A DNA stretch of 64,000 nt from Liopterus haemorrhoidalis (GCA_963971575.1 OZ020624.1:16213249-16277248); one strand, 5' to 3'. Shown: positions 1 to 10,836, counted from the stretch's first letter. A program made the numbers and translations. Notes: generated from the letters alone by a model not told the origin.

Positions 1-61
1 AACTTGAATTTTGAAAATTCAACTATTTCGTTGCTATTTTCTGTCAATAATATCATAATTC

Positions 62-76
62 TTGGTCAGAAACCAA
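62..76 (+). repeat. Dyad TTGGT / CAGAA / ACCAA
   Basis: Five-base arms flank a five-base loop, once per monomer. In the variant TTGGTTAGAAACCAA (monomers at 775, 5935, 12901, 14062 and 16642) the arms lengthen to six bases with a three-base loop. Variants CTTTGTCAG, CTTGATCAG and ACCATAATT each weaken it. The effect is modest and could be coincidental. Confidence 0.6.
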
Positions 77-98
77 AATTAGTGTTATGTACTTCTAA

Positions 99-110
99 AA
101 CATGTTGCGC
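99..110 (+). repeat. AACATGTT palindrome abutting GCGC, once per monomer
   Basis: AACATGTT is an exact 8-base palindrome and is followed directly by the 4-base palindrome GCGC. The block AACATGTTGCGC looks invariant in nearly all monomers examined, unlike the flanking TTAACC/TTAATC/TTAGCC/TTATTC and TCTTAAAC/TCTAAAAC/TCTGAAAC. It contains one of the two CpG sites of the monomer; the other is in ATTTCGTTGC. A conserved core like this is a candidate protein-binding box, but I recognise no known site. Confidence 0.6.
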
Positions 111-120
111 TTAACCAGTT

Positions 121-137
121 TTCAAGTAAAACTTGAA
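121..137 (+). repeat. Boundary hairpin: 7-bp stem TTCAAGT / AAA / ACTTGAA (first complete copy)
   Basis: TTCAAGT at 121-127 is the reverse complement of ACTTGAA at 131-137, with AAA between. The motif recurs once per monomer. In lineage II the stem is TTCATGT / AAA / ACATGAA, where the central A-T pair has become T-A with both arms changed. In class C it is TTCATAT with ACATGAA, one mismatch. Whether it extrudes in DNA or folds in a transcript cannot be told from sequence. Confidence 0.9.
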
Positions 138-151
138 TTTTGAAAATTCAA
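133..151 (+). repeat. 19-base quasi-palindrome TTGAATTTTGAAAATTCAA
   Basis: Nine-base arms surround a single central G. The motif occurs once per monomer in class A; CATG-stem classes keep eight-base arms, and class C is disrupted by GAAATTTG and often by TTACAC. Its left arm shares TTGAA with the right arm of the boundary hairpin, so the two structures cannot form at once on one strand. The paired AATTTT and AAAATT tracts would also favour DNA curvature (inference). Confidence 0.85.
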
Positions 152-387
152 CTATTTCGTTGCTATTTTCTGTCAATAATATCAAAATTCTTGGTCAGAA
201 ACCAAAATTAGTGTTATGTACTTCTTAAACATGTTGCGCTTAACCAGTTTTCATGTAAAACATGAAATTTGAAAATTCAACTATTTCGTTGCTATTTTGT
301 GTCATAAACATCATTATTCTTGGTCAGAAACCAAAATAAGTGTTATGTACTTCTTAAACATGTTGCGCTTAATCAGTTTTCAAGTAA

Positions 388-516
388 AACTTGAATTTTG
401 AAAATTCAACTATTTCGTTGCTTTTTTCTGTCAATAATATCATAATTCTTGGTCAGAAACCAAAATTAGTGTTATGTACTTCTAAAACATGTTGCGCTTA
501 ACCAGTTTTCAAGTAA
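388..516 (+). repeat. Representative class D monomer (AATCAG leader, T-run variant)
   Basis: Class D is recognised by TTAATCAG just before the hairpin (instead of TTAACCAG) and by GCTTTTTTCTG in place of GCTATTTTCTG. It keeps the CAAGT/ACTTG stem and the AATTAG end, so it belongs to lineage I. It nearly always follows a class C monomer (CATAT stem), so C-D is the most constant two-monomer module of the array. Exceptions are monomers at 5548 and 10708, which have the T-run but the normal TTAACCAG leader, and the 128-bp copies, which follow class B. Confidence 0.92.
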
Positions 517-645
517 AACTTGAATTTTGAAAATTCAACTATTTCGTTGCTATTTTCTGTCAATAATATCATAATTCTTGGTCAGAAACCAAAATTAGTG
601 TTATGTACTTCTTAAACATGTTGCGCTTAACCAGTTTTCAAGTAA
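517..645 (+). repeat. Representative lineage I monomer (class A), the commonest class
   Basis: This class has the arms CAAGT/ACTTG in the hairpin that straddles the monomer boundary. It continues with TTGAATTTTGAAAATTCAA, a GCTATTTTCTGTCAATAAT middle, TTGGTCAGAAACCAAAATTAG, and ends TTCTTAAACATGTTGCGC TTAACC. A sub-form (A') ends AATAAG instead of AATTAG, as at 4000-4128. Another sub-form has TCTAAAAC for TCTTAAAC (first at 1-129). Class A occurs throughout the window and often in runs of two or three. Confidence 0.93.
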
Positions 646-1032
646 AACTTGAATTTTGAAAATTCAACTATTTCGTTGCTATTTTCTGTCAATAATATCA
701 TAATTCTTGGTCAGAAACCAAAATTAGTGTTATGTACTTCTTAAACATGTTGCGCTTAGCCAGTTTTCAAGTAAAACTTGAATTTTGAAAATTCAACTAT
801 TTCGTTGCTATTTTCTGTCAATAATATCATAATTCTTGGTTAGAAACCAAAATTAGTGTTATGTACTTCTAAAACATGTTGCGCTTATTCAGTTTTCAAG
901 TAAAACTTGAATTTTGAAAATTCAACTATTTCGTTGCTATTTTCTGTCAATAATATCATAATTCTTGGTCAGAAACCAAAATTAGTGTTATGTACTTCTT
1001 AAACATGTTGCGCTTAACCAGTTTTCATGTAA

Positions 1033-1161
1033 AACATGAATTTTGAAAATTCAACTATTTCGTTGCTATTTTGTGTCATAAACATCATTATTCTTGGTCA
1101 GAAACCAAAATAAGTGTTATGTACTTCTTAAACATGTTGCGCTTAACCAGTTTTCAAGTAA
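1033..1161 (+). repeat. Representative class B monomer (CATGT/ACATG stem, lineage II)
   Basis: Class B has CATGT-AAA-ACATG as its boundary stem, fully paired. It has the lineage II middle GTGTCATAAACATCATTATT and the AATAAG end. A recombinant sub-form with the same middle but an AATTAG or AATTAATG end appears at 37798, 40636, 41281, 43990 and 62691. A sub-form ending AATACG, which creates an extra CpG, appears in the right domain (47208, 49793, 51083 and later copies). Confidence 0.9.
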
Positions 1162-1419
1162 AACTTGAATTTTGAAAATTCAACTATTTCGTTGCTATTT
1201 TCTGTCAATAATATCATAATTCTTGGTCAGAAACCAAAATTAGTGTTATGTACTTCTAAAACATGTTGCGCTTAACCAGTTTTCAAGTAAAACTTGAATT
1301 TTGAAAATTCAACTATTTCGTTGCTATTTTCTGTCAATAATATCAAAATTCTTGGTCAGAAACCAAAATTAGTGTTATGTACTTCTTAAACATGTTGCGC
1401 TTAGCCAGTTTTCAAGTAA

Positions 1420-1548
1420 AACATGAATTTTGAAAATTCAACTATTTCGTTGCTATTTTGTGTCATAAACATCATAATTCTTGGTCAGAAACCAAAATAA
1501 GTGTTATGTACTTCTTAAACATGTTGCGCTTAACCAGTTTTCATATAA
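1420..1548 (+). repeat. Mismatched-stem monomer (CAAGT with ACATG), TTAGCCAG leader
   Basis: This rare class has a lineage I left stem arm (CAAGT) but a lineage II right arm (ACATG), so the stem has an unpaired central position. It is preceded by TTAGCCAG and has the middle GTGTCATAAACATCATAATT. I find it in eight monomers, starting at 1420, 1936, 6580, 7096, 13546, 14707, 15223 and 29026, all in the left half. Most are copies of each other through the large duplications. Confidence 0.88.
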
Positions 1549-1677
1549 AACATGAAATTTGAAAATTCAACTATTTCGTTGCTATTTTGTGTCATAAACA
1601 TCATTATTCTTGGTCAGAAACCAAAATAAGTGTTATGTACTTCTTAAACATGTTGCGCTTAATCAGTTTTCAAGTAA
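1549..1677 (+). repeat. Representative class C monomer, left-domain form (CATAT stem, GAAATTTG)
   Basis: Class C carries CATAT-AAA-ACATG in the boundary hairpin (one A-C mismatch in the stem), GAAATTTG instead of GAATTTTG, and the lineage II middle GTGTCATAAACATCATTATT with an AATAAG end. This left form retains AAAATTCAAC after the palindrome. It is the only form before about 17.8 kb and is replaced by the TTACAC form from 32.2 kb onward. Confidence 0.92.
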
Positions 1678-2322
1678 AACTTGAATTTTGAAAATTCAAC
1701 TATTTCGTTGCTTTTTTCTGTCAATAATATCATAATTCTTGGTCAGAAACCAAAATTAGTGTTATGTACTTCTAAAACATGTTGCGCTTAACCAGTTTTC
1801 AAGTAAAACTTGAATTTTGAAAATTCAACTATTTCGTTGCTATTTTCTGTCAATAATATCAAAATTCTTGGTCAGAAACCAAAATTAGTGTTATGTACTT
1901 CTTAAACATGTTGCGCTTAGCCAGTTTTCAAGTAAAACATGAATTTTGAAAATTCAACTATTTCGTTGCTATTTTGTGTCATAAACATCATAATTCTTGG
2001 TCAGAAACCAAAATAAGTGTTATGTACTTCTTAAACATGTTGCGCTTAACCAGTTTTCATATAAAACATGAAATTTGAAAATTCAACTATTTCGTTGCTA
2101 TTTTGTGTCATAAACATCATTATTCTTGGTCAGAAACCAAAATAAGTGTTATGTACTTCTTAAACATGTTGCGCTTAATCAGTTTTCAAGTAAAACTTGA
2201 ATTTTGAAAATTCAACTATTTCGTTGCTTTTTTCTGTCAATAATATCATAATTCTTGGTCAGAAACCAAAATTAGTGTTATGTACTTCTTAAACATGTTG
2301 CGCTTAACCAGTTTTCATGTAA

Positions 2323-2451
2323 AACATGAATTTTGAAAATTCAACTATTTCGTTGCTATTTTCTCTCAATAATATCATAATTCTTGGTCAGAAACCAAAA
2401 TTAGTGTTATGTACTTCTTAAACATGTTGCGCTTAACCAGTTTTCATGTAA
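2323..2451 (+). repeat. Representative class E monomer (CATGT stem with TTCTCTCAATAA)
   Basis: Class E combines the lineage II stem CATGT/ACATG with a lineage I middle carrying a private G to C change (CTCTCAATAAT for CTGTCAATAAT) and an AATTAG end. It reads as an old recombinant between the two lineages. In the right domain it typically sits in the order C-D-E-B-A. A related class with the same stem but an unmutated CTGTCAATAAT middle (class G) is seen at 32509-32637. Confidence 0.88.
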
Positions 2452-2580
2452 AACATGAATTTTGAAAATTCATCTATTTCGTTGCTATTTTGTGTCATTA
2501 ACATCATAATTCTTGGTCAGAAACCAAAATAAGTGTTATGTACTTCTTAAACATGTTGCGCTTAACCAGTTTTCAAGTAA
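2452..2580 (+). repeat. Rare monomer with AATTCATCTATTTCG and GTGTCATTAAC
   Basis: This monomer has two private substitutions, CATCT for CAACT after the palindrome and CATTAAC in the middle. The same pair is seen only in the monomers at 2452, 7612, 15739 and 23092. Their spacings of 5160, 8127 and 7353 are exactly 40, 63 and 57 monomers. It is a useful tracer of the left-domain duplications. Confidence 0.9.
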
Positions 2581-3225
2581 AACTTGAATTTTGAAAATTC
2601 AACTATTTCGTTGCTATTTTCTGTCAATAATATCATAATTCTTGGTCAGAAACCAAAATTAGTGTTATGTACTTCTTAAACATGTTGCGCTTAACCAGTT
2701 TTCATGTAAAACATGAATTTTGAAAATTCAACTATTTCGTTGCTATTTTGTGTCATAAACATCATTATTCTTGGTCAGAAACCAAAATAAGTGTTATGTA
2801 CTTCTTAAACATGTTGCGCTTAACCAGTTTTCAAGTAAAACTTGAATTTTGAAAATTCAACTATTTCGTTGCTATTTTCTGTCAATAATATCATAATTCT
2901 TGGTCAGAAACCAAAATTAGTGTTATGTACTTCTTAAACATGTTGCGCTTAACCAGTTTTCATATAAAACATGAAATTTGAAAATTCAACTATTTCGTTG
3001 CTATTTTGTGTCATAAACATCATTATTCTTGGTCAGAAACCAAAATAAGTGTTATGTACTTCTTAAACATGTTGCGCTTAATCAGTTTTCAAGTAAAACT
3101 TGAATTTTGAAAATTCAACTATTTCGTTGCTTTTTTCTGTCAATAATATCATAATTCTTGGTCAGAAACCAAAATTAGTGTTATGTACTTCTTAAACATG
3201 TTGCGCTTAACCAGTTTTCATGTAA

Positions 3226-3354
3226 AACATGAATTTTGAAAATTCAACTATTTCGTTGCTATTTTGTGTCACTAACATCATAATTCTTGGTCAGAAACCA
3301 AAATTAGTGTTATGTACTTCTTAAACATGTTGCGCTTAACCAGTTTTCATATAA
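3226..3354 (+). repeat. Representative class F monomer (GTGTCACTAACATCATAATT)
   Basis: Class F has the CATGT/ACATG stem and a lineage II middle with CACTAAC in place of CATAAAC and CATAATT in place of CATTATT. Left-domain copies often end AATTAG; right-domain copies end AATAAG and are followed by A'-A-A. A sub-form with CTTGATCAG (a TGATCA site) occurs only in the left half, in the monomers at 3871, 9031, 10966, 17158, 20383, 28639 and 30832. Confidence 0.88.
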
Positions 3355-5676
3355 AACATGAAATTTGAAAATTCAACTATTTCGTTGCTATTTTGTGTCA
3401 TAAACATCATTATTCTTGGTCAGAAACCAAAATAAGTGTTATGTACTTCTTAAACATGTTGCGCTTAATCAGTTTTCAAGTAAAACTTGAATTTTGAAAA
3501 TTCAACTATTTCGTTGCTTTTTTCTGTCAATAATATCATAATTCTTGGTCAGAAACCAAAATTAGTGTTATGTACTTCTTAAACATGTTGCGCTTAACCA
3601 GTTTTCAAGTAAAACTTGAATTTTGAAAATTCAACTATTTCGTTGCTATTTTCTGTCAATAATATCATAATTCTTGGTCAGAAACCAAAATTAGTGTTAT
3701 GTACTTCTTAAACATGTTGCGCTTAACCAGTTTTCATATAAAACATGAAATTTGAAAATTCAACTATTTCGTTGCTATTTTGTGTCATAAACATCATTAT
3801 TCTTGGTCAGAAACCAAAATAAGTGTTATGTACTTCTGAAACATGTTGCGCTTAATCAGTTTTCATGTAAAACATGAATTTTGAAAATTCAACTATTTCG
3901 TTGCTATTTTGTGTCACTAACATCATAATTCTTGATCAGAAACCAAAATAAGTGTTATGTACTTCTTAAACATGTTGCGCTTAACCAGTTTTCAAGTAAA
4001 ACTTGAATTTTGAAAATTCAACTATTTCGTTGCTATTTTCTGTCAATAATATCATAATTCTTGGTCAGAAACCAAAATAAGTGTTATGTACTTCTTAAAC
4101 ATGTTGCGCTTAACCAGTTTTCAAGTAAAACTTGAATTTTGAAAATTCAACTATTTCGTTGCTATTTTCTGTCAATAATATCATAATTCTTGGTCAGAAA
4201 CCAAAATTAGTGTTATGTACTTCTTAAACATGTTGCGCTTAACCAGTTTTCAAGTAAAACTTGAATTTTGAAAATTCAACTATTTCGTTGCTATTTTCTG
4301 TCAATAATATCATAATTCTTGGTCAGAAACCAAAATTAGTGTTATGTACTTCTTAAACATGTTGCGCTTAACCAGTTTTCATGTAAAACATGAATTTTGA
4401 AAATTCAACTATTTCGTTGCTATTTTCTCTCAATAATATCATAATTCTTGGTCAGAAACCAAAATTAGTGTTATGTACTTCTTAAACATGTTGCGCTTAG
4501 CCAGTTTTCAAGTAAAACTTGAATTTTGAAAATTCAACTATTTCGTTGCTATTTTCTGTCAATAATATCATAATTCTTGGTCAGAAACCAAAATTAGTGT
4601 TATGTACTTCTAAAACATGTTGCGCTTATTCAGTTTTCAAGTAAAACTTGAATTTTGAAAATTCAACTATTTCGTTGCTATTTTCTGTCAATAATATCAT
4701 AATTCTTGGTCAGAAACCAAAATTAGTGTTATGTACTTCTTAAACATGTTGCGCTTAACCAGTTTTCATGTAAAACATGAATTTTGAAAATTCAACTATT
4801 TCGTTGCTATTTTGTGTCATAAACATCATTATTCTTGGTCAGAAACCAAAATAAGTGTTATGTACTTCTTAAACATGTTGCGCTTAATCAGTTTTCAAGT
4901 AAAACTTGAATTTTGAAAATTCAACTATTTCGTTGCTTTTTTCTGTCAATAATATCATAATTCTTGGTCAGAAACCAAAATTAGTGTTATGTACTTCTTA
5001 AACATGTTGCGCTTAACCAGTTTTCATGTAAAACATGAATTTTGAAAATTCAACTATTTCGTTGCTATTTTGTGTCACTAACATCATAATTCTTGGTCAG
5101 AAACCAAAATTAGTGTTATGTACTTCTTAAACATGTTGCGCTTAACCAGTTTTCATATAAAACATGAAATTTGAAAATTCAACTATTTCGTTGCTATTTT
5201 GTGTCATAAACATCATTATTCTTGGTCAGAAACCAAAATAAGTGTTATGTACTTCTTAAACATGTTGCGCTTAATCAGTTTTCAAGTAAAACTTGAATTT
5301 TGAAAATTCAACTATTTCGTTGCTTTTTTCTGTCAATAATATCATAATTCTTGGTCAGAAACCAAAATTAGTGTTATGTACTTCTTAAACATGTTGCGCT
5401 TAACCAGTTTTCAAGTAAAACTTGAATTTTGAAAATTCAACTATTTCGTTGCTATTTTCTGTCAATAATATCATAATTCTTGGTCAGAAACCAAAATAAG
5501 TGTTATGTACTTCTTAAACATGTTGCGCTTAACCAGTTTTCAAGTAAAACTTGAATTTTGAAAATTCAACTATTTCGTTGCTTTTTTCTGTCAATAATAT
5601 CATAATTCTTGGTCAGAAACCAAAATTAGTGTTATGTACTTCTTAAACATGTTGCGCTTAACCAGTTTTCAAGTAA

Positions 5677-8600
5677 AACTTGAATTTTGAAAATTCAACT
5701 ATTTCGTTGCTATTTTCTGTCAATAATATCATAATTCTTGGTCAGAAACCAAAATTAGTGTTATGTACTTCTTAAACATGTTGCGCTTAACCAGTTTTCA
5801 AGTAAAACTTGAATTTTGAAAATTCAACTATTTCGTTGCTATTTTCTGTCAATAATATCATAATTCTTGGTCAGAAACCAAAATTAGTGTTATGTACTTC
5901 TTAAACATGTTGCGCTTAGCCAGTTTTCAAGTAAAACTTGAATTTTGAAAATTCAACTATTTCGTTGCTATTTTCTGTCAATAATATCATAATTCTTGGT
6001 TAGAAACCAAAATTAGTGTTATGTACTTCTAAAACATGTTGCGCTTATTCAGTTTTCAAGTAAAACTTGAATTTTGAAAATTCAACTATTTCGTTGCTAT
6101 TTTCTGTCAATAATATCATAATTCTTGGTCAGAAACCAAAATTAGTGTTATGTACTTCTTAAACATGTTGCGCTTAACCAGTTTTCATGTAAAACATGAA
6201 TTTTGAAAATTCAACTATTTCGTTGCTATTTTGTGTCATAAACATCATTATTCTTGGTCAGAAACCAAAATAAGTGTTATGTACTTCTTAAACATGTTGC
6301 GCTTAACCAGTTTTCAAGTAAAACTTGAATTTTGAAAATTCAACTATTTCGTTGCTATTTTCTGTCAATAATATCATAATTCTTGGTCAGAAACCAAAAT
6401 TAGTGTTATGTACTTCTAAAACATGTTGCGCTTAACCAGTTTTCAAGTAAAACTTGAATTTTGAAAATTCAACTATTTCGTTGCTATTTTCTGTCAATAA
6501 TATCAAAATTCTTGGTCAGAAACCAAAATTAGTGTTATGTACTTCTTAAACATGTTGCGCTTAGCCAGTTTTCAAGTAAAACATGAATTTTGAAAATTCA
6601 ACTATTTCGTTGCTATTTTGTGTCATAAACATCATAATTCTTGGTCAGAAACCAAAATAAGTGTTATGTACTTCTTAAACATGTTGCGCTTAACCAGTTT
6701 TCATATAAAACATGAAATTTGAAAATTCAACTATTTCGTTGCTATTTTGTGTCATAAACATCATTATTCTTGGTCAGAAACCAAAATAAGTGTTATGTAC
6801 TTCTTAAACATGTTGCGCTTAATCAGTTTTCAAGTAAAACTTGAATTTTGAAAATTCAACTATTTCGTTGCTTTTTTCTGTCAATAATATCATAATTCTT
6901 GGTCAGAAACCAAAATTAGTGTTATGTACTTCTAAAACATGTTGCGCTTAACCAGTTTTCAAGTAAAACTTGAATTTTGAAAATTCAACTATTTCGTTGC
7001 TATTTTCTGTCAATAATATCAAAATTCTTGGTCAGAAACCAAAATTAGTGTTATGTACTTCTTAAACATGTTGCGCTTAGCCAGTTTTCAAGTAAAACAT
7101 GAATTTTGAAAATTCAACTATTTCGTTGCTATTTTGTGTCATAAACATCATAATTCTTGGTCAGAAACCAAAATAAGTGTTATGTACTTCTTAAACATGT
7201 TGCGCTTAACCAGTTTTCATATAAAACATGAAATTTGAAAATTCAACTATTTCGTTGCTATTTTGTGTCATAAACATCATTATTCTTGGTCAGAAACCAA
7301 AATAAGTGTTATGTACTTCTTAAACATGTTGCGCTTAATCAGTTTTCAAGTAAAACTTGAATTTTGAAAATTCAACTATTTCGTTGCTTTTTTCTGTCAA
7401 TAATATCATAATTCTTGGTCAGAAACCAAAATTAGTGTTATGTACTTCTTAAACATGTTGCGCTTAACCAGTTTTCATGTAAAACATGAATTTTGAAAAT
7501 TCAACTATTTCGTTGCTATTTTCTCTCAATAATATCATAATTCTTGGTCAGAAACCAAAATTAGTGTTATGTACTTCTTAAACATGTTGCGCTTAACCAG
7601 TTTTCATGTAAAACATGAATTTTGAAAATTCATCTATTTCGTTGCTATTTTGTGTCATTAACATCATAATTCTTGGTCAGAAACCAAAATAAGTGTTATG
7701 TACTTCTTAAACATGTTGCGCTTAACCAGTTTTCAAGTAAAACTTGAATTTTGAAAATTCAACTATTTCGTTGCTATTTTCTGTCAATAATATCATAATT
7801 CTTGGTCAGAAACCAAAATTAGTGTTATGTACTTCTTAAACATGTTGCGCTTAACCAGTTTTCATGTAAAACATGAATTTTGAAAATTCAACTATTTCGT
7901 TGCTATTTTGTGTCATAAACATCATTATTCTTGGTCAGAAACCAAAATAAGTGTTATGTACTTCTTAAACATGTTGCGCTTAACCAGTTTTCAAGTAAAA
8001 CTTGAATTTTGAAAATTCAACTATTTCGTTGCTATTTTCTGTCAATAATATCATAATTCTTGGTCAGAAACCAAAATTAGTGTTATGTACTTCTTAAACA
8101 TGTTGCGCTTAACCAGTTTTCATATAAAACATGAAATTTGAAAATTCAACTATTTCGTTGCTATTTTGTGTCATAAACATCATTATTCTTGGTCAGAAAC
8201 CAAAATAAGTGTTATGTACTTCTTAAACATGTTGCGCTTAATCAGTTTTCAAGTAAAACTTGAATTTTGAAAATTCAACTATTTCGTTGCTTTTTTCTGT
8301 CAATAATATCATAATTCTTGGTCAGAAACCAAAATTAGTGTTATGTACTTCTTAAACATGTTGCGCTTAACCAGTTTTCATGTAAAACATGAATTTTGAA
8401 AATTCAACTATTTCGTTGCTATTTTGTGTCACTAACATCATAATTCTTGGTCAGAAACCAAAATTAGTGTTATGTACTTCTTAAACATGTTGCGCTTAAC
8501 CAGTTTTCATATAAAACATGAAATTTGAAAATTCAACTATTTCGTTGCTATTTTGTGTCATAAACATCATTATTCTTGGTCAGAAACCAAAATAAGTGTT

Positions 8601-10836
8601 ATGTACTTCTTAAACATGTTGCGCTTAATCAGTTTTCAAGTAAAACTTGAATTTTGAAAATTCAACTATTTCGTTGCTTTTTTCTGTCAATAATATCATA
8701 ATTCTTGGTCAGAAACCAAAATTAGTGTTATGTACTTCTTAAACATGTTGCGCTTAACCAGTTTTCAAGTAAAACTTGAATTTTGAAAATTCAACTATTT
8801 CGTTGCTATTTTCTGTCAATAATATCATAATTCTTGGTCAGAAACCAAAATTAGTGTTATGTACTTCTTAAACATGTTGCGCTTAACCAGTTTTCATATA
8901 AAACATGAAATTTGAAAATTCAACTATTTCGTTGCTATTTTGTGTCATAAACATCATTATTCTTGGTCAGAAACCAAAATAAGTGTTATGTACTTCTGAA
9001 ACATGTTGCGCTTAATCAGTTTTCATGTAAAACATGAATTTTGAAAATTCAACTATTTCGTTGCTATTTTGTGTCACTAACATCATAATTCTTGATCAGA
9101 AACCAAAATAAGTGTTATGTACTTCTTAAACATGTTGCGCTTAACCAGTTTTCAAGTAAAACTTGAATTTTGAAAATTCAACTATTTCGTTGCTATTTTC
9201 TGTCAATAATATCATAATTCTTGGTCAGAAACCAAAATAAGTGTTATGTACTTCTTAAACATGTTGCGCTTAACCAGTTTTCAAGTAAAACTTGAATTTT
9301 GAAAATTCAACTATTTCGTTGCTATTTTCTGTCAATAATATCATAATTCTTGGTCAGAAACCAAAATTAGTGTTATGTACTTCTTAAACATGTTGCGCTT
9401 AACCAGTTTTCAAGTAAAACTTGAATTTTGAAAATTCAACTATTTCGTTGCTATTTTCTGTCAATAATATCATAATTCTTGGTCAGAAACCAAAATTAGT
9501 GTTATGTACTTCTTAAACATGTTGCGCTTAACCAGTTTTCATGTAAAACATGAATTTTGAAAATTCAACTATTTCGTTGCTATTTTCTCTCAATAATATC
9601 ATAATTCTTGGTCAGAAACCAAAATTAGTGTTATGTACTTCTTAAACATGTTGCGCTTAGCCAGTTTTCAAGTAAAACTTGAATTTTGAAAATTCAACTA
9701 TTTCGTTGCTATTTTCTGTCAATAATATCATAATTCTTGGTCAGAAACCAAAATTAGTGTTATGTACTTCTAAAACATGTTGCGCTTATTCAGTTTTCAA
9801 GTAAAACTTGAATTTTGAAAATTCAACTATTTCGTTGCTATTTTCTGTCAATAATATCATAATTCTTGGTCAGAAACCAAAATTAGTGTTATGTACTTCT
9901 TAAACATGTTGCGCTTAACCAGTTTTCATGTAAAACATGAATTTTGAAAATTCAACTATTTCGTTGCTATTTTGTGTCATAAACATCATTATTCTTGGTC
10001 AGAAACCAAAATAAGTGTTATGTACTTCTTAAACATGTTGCGCTTAATCAGTTTTCAAGTAAAACTTGAATTTTGAAAATTCAACTATTTCGTTGCTTTT
10101 TTCTGTCAATAATATCATAATTCTTGGTCAGAAACCAAAATTAGTGTTATGTACTTCTTAAACATGTTGCGCTTAACCAGTTTTCATGTAAAACATGAAT
10201 TTTGAAAATTCAACTATTTCGTTGCTATTTTGTGTCACTAACATCATAATTCTTGGTCAGAAACCAAAATTAGTGTTATGTACTTCTTAAACATGTTGCG
10301 CTTAACCAGTTTTCATATAAAACATGAAATTTGAAAATTCAACTATTTCGTTGCTATTTTGTGTCATAAACATCATTATTCTTGGTCAGAAACCAAAATA
10401 AGTGTTATGTACTTCTTAAACATGTTGCGCTTAATCAGTTTTCAAGTAAAACTTGAATTTTGAAAATTCAACTATTTCGTTGCTTTTTTCTGTCAATAAT
10501 ATCATAATTCTTGGTCAGAAACCAAAATTAGTGTTATGTACTTCTTAAACATGTTGCGCTTAACCAGTTTTCAAGTAAAACTTGAATTTTGAAAATTCAA
10601 CTATTTCGTTGCTATTTTCTGTCAATAATATCATAATTCTTGGTCAGAAACCAAAATAAGTGTTATGTACTTCTTAAACATGTTGCGCTTAACCAGTTTT
10701 CAAGTAAAACTTGAATTTTGAAAATTCAACTATTTCGTTGCTTTTTTCTGTCAATAATATCATAATTCTTGGTCAGAAACCAAAATTAGTGTTATGTACT
10801 TCTTAAACATGTTGCGCTTAACCAGTTTTCATGTAA
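5677..10836 (+). repeat. 40-monomer block, copy 2 (5160 bp)
   Basis: Second copy of the block at 517-5676, joined directly to it with no spacer and in monomer register. No difference between the two copies was found by eye, so the event is recent or the pair has been homogenised. Part of this copy (monomers 8902-10707) is itself repeated from 10837, and 5677-9546 is repeated from 13804. Confidence 0.92.

Larger units (their letters stand above)
1..516 (+). repeat. Left-edge remnant: four monomers before the 40-monomer duplication
   Basis: The classes are A with TCTAAAAC, A with ATCAAAATTC, a lineage II monomer with CATGT stem and GAAATTTG, then D with TCTAAAAC. This order resembles monomers from 1162 onward. 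It differs from the sequence 5160 bases downstream in several monomers, so the large duplication begins at or just before its end. Confidence 0.85.
1291..2322 (+). repeat. Internal 4-monomer tandem duplication (2 x 516 bp)
   Basis: The order ATCAAAATTC-class A, mismatched-stem monomer, class C, class D occurs at 1291-1806 and again at 1807-2322. The copies differ at the end: the first D has TCTAAAAC, the second TCTTAAAC. The pair is carried inside the larger blocks, so it recurs at 6451-7482 and 14578-15609. It predates the 40-monomer duplication. Confidence 0.88.
517..5676 (+). repeat. 40-monomer block, copy 1 (5160 bp)
   Basis: Forty monomers, tandemly duplicated at 5677-10836. In the line-by-line comparison I made across the block, copies separated by 5160 bases were identical, including rare variants: GGTTAG at 838, ATCAAAATTC at 1345 and 1861, CATCT at 2471, CTGAAAC at 3836 and CTTGATCAG at 3931. 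The first difference on the left is at 484 (TCTA against TCTT) and on the right at about 10832. Confidence 0.93.

Noticed and set aside
26..42. CENP-B box in ATTTCGTTGCTATTTTCTG
   Set aside because: The TTCG half is present but the second half (CGGG) and the A at the required spacing are absent, so it does not fit the known box.
99..106. Origin, operator or bacterial regulatory palindrome at AACATGTT
   Set aside because: It occurs in every monomer with no adjacent genes and the context is clearly a eukaryotic-type satellite array; no regulatory role can be supported.
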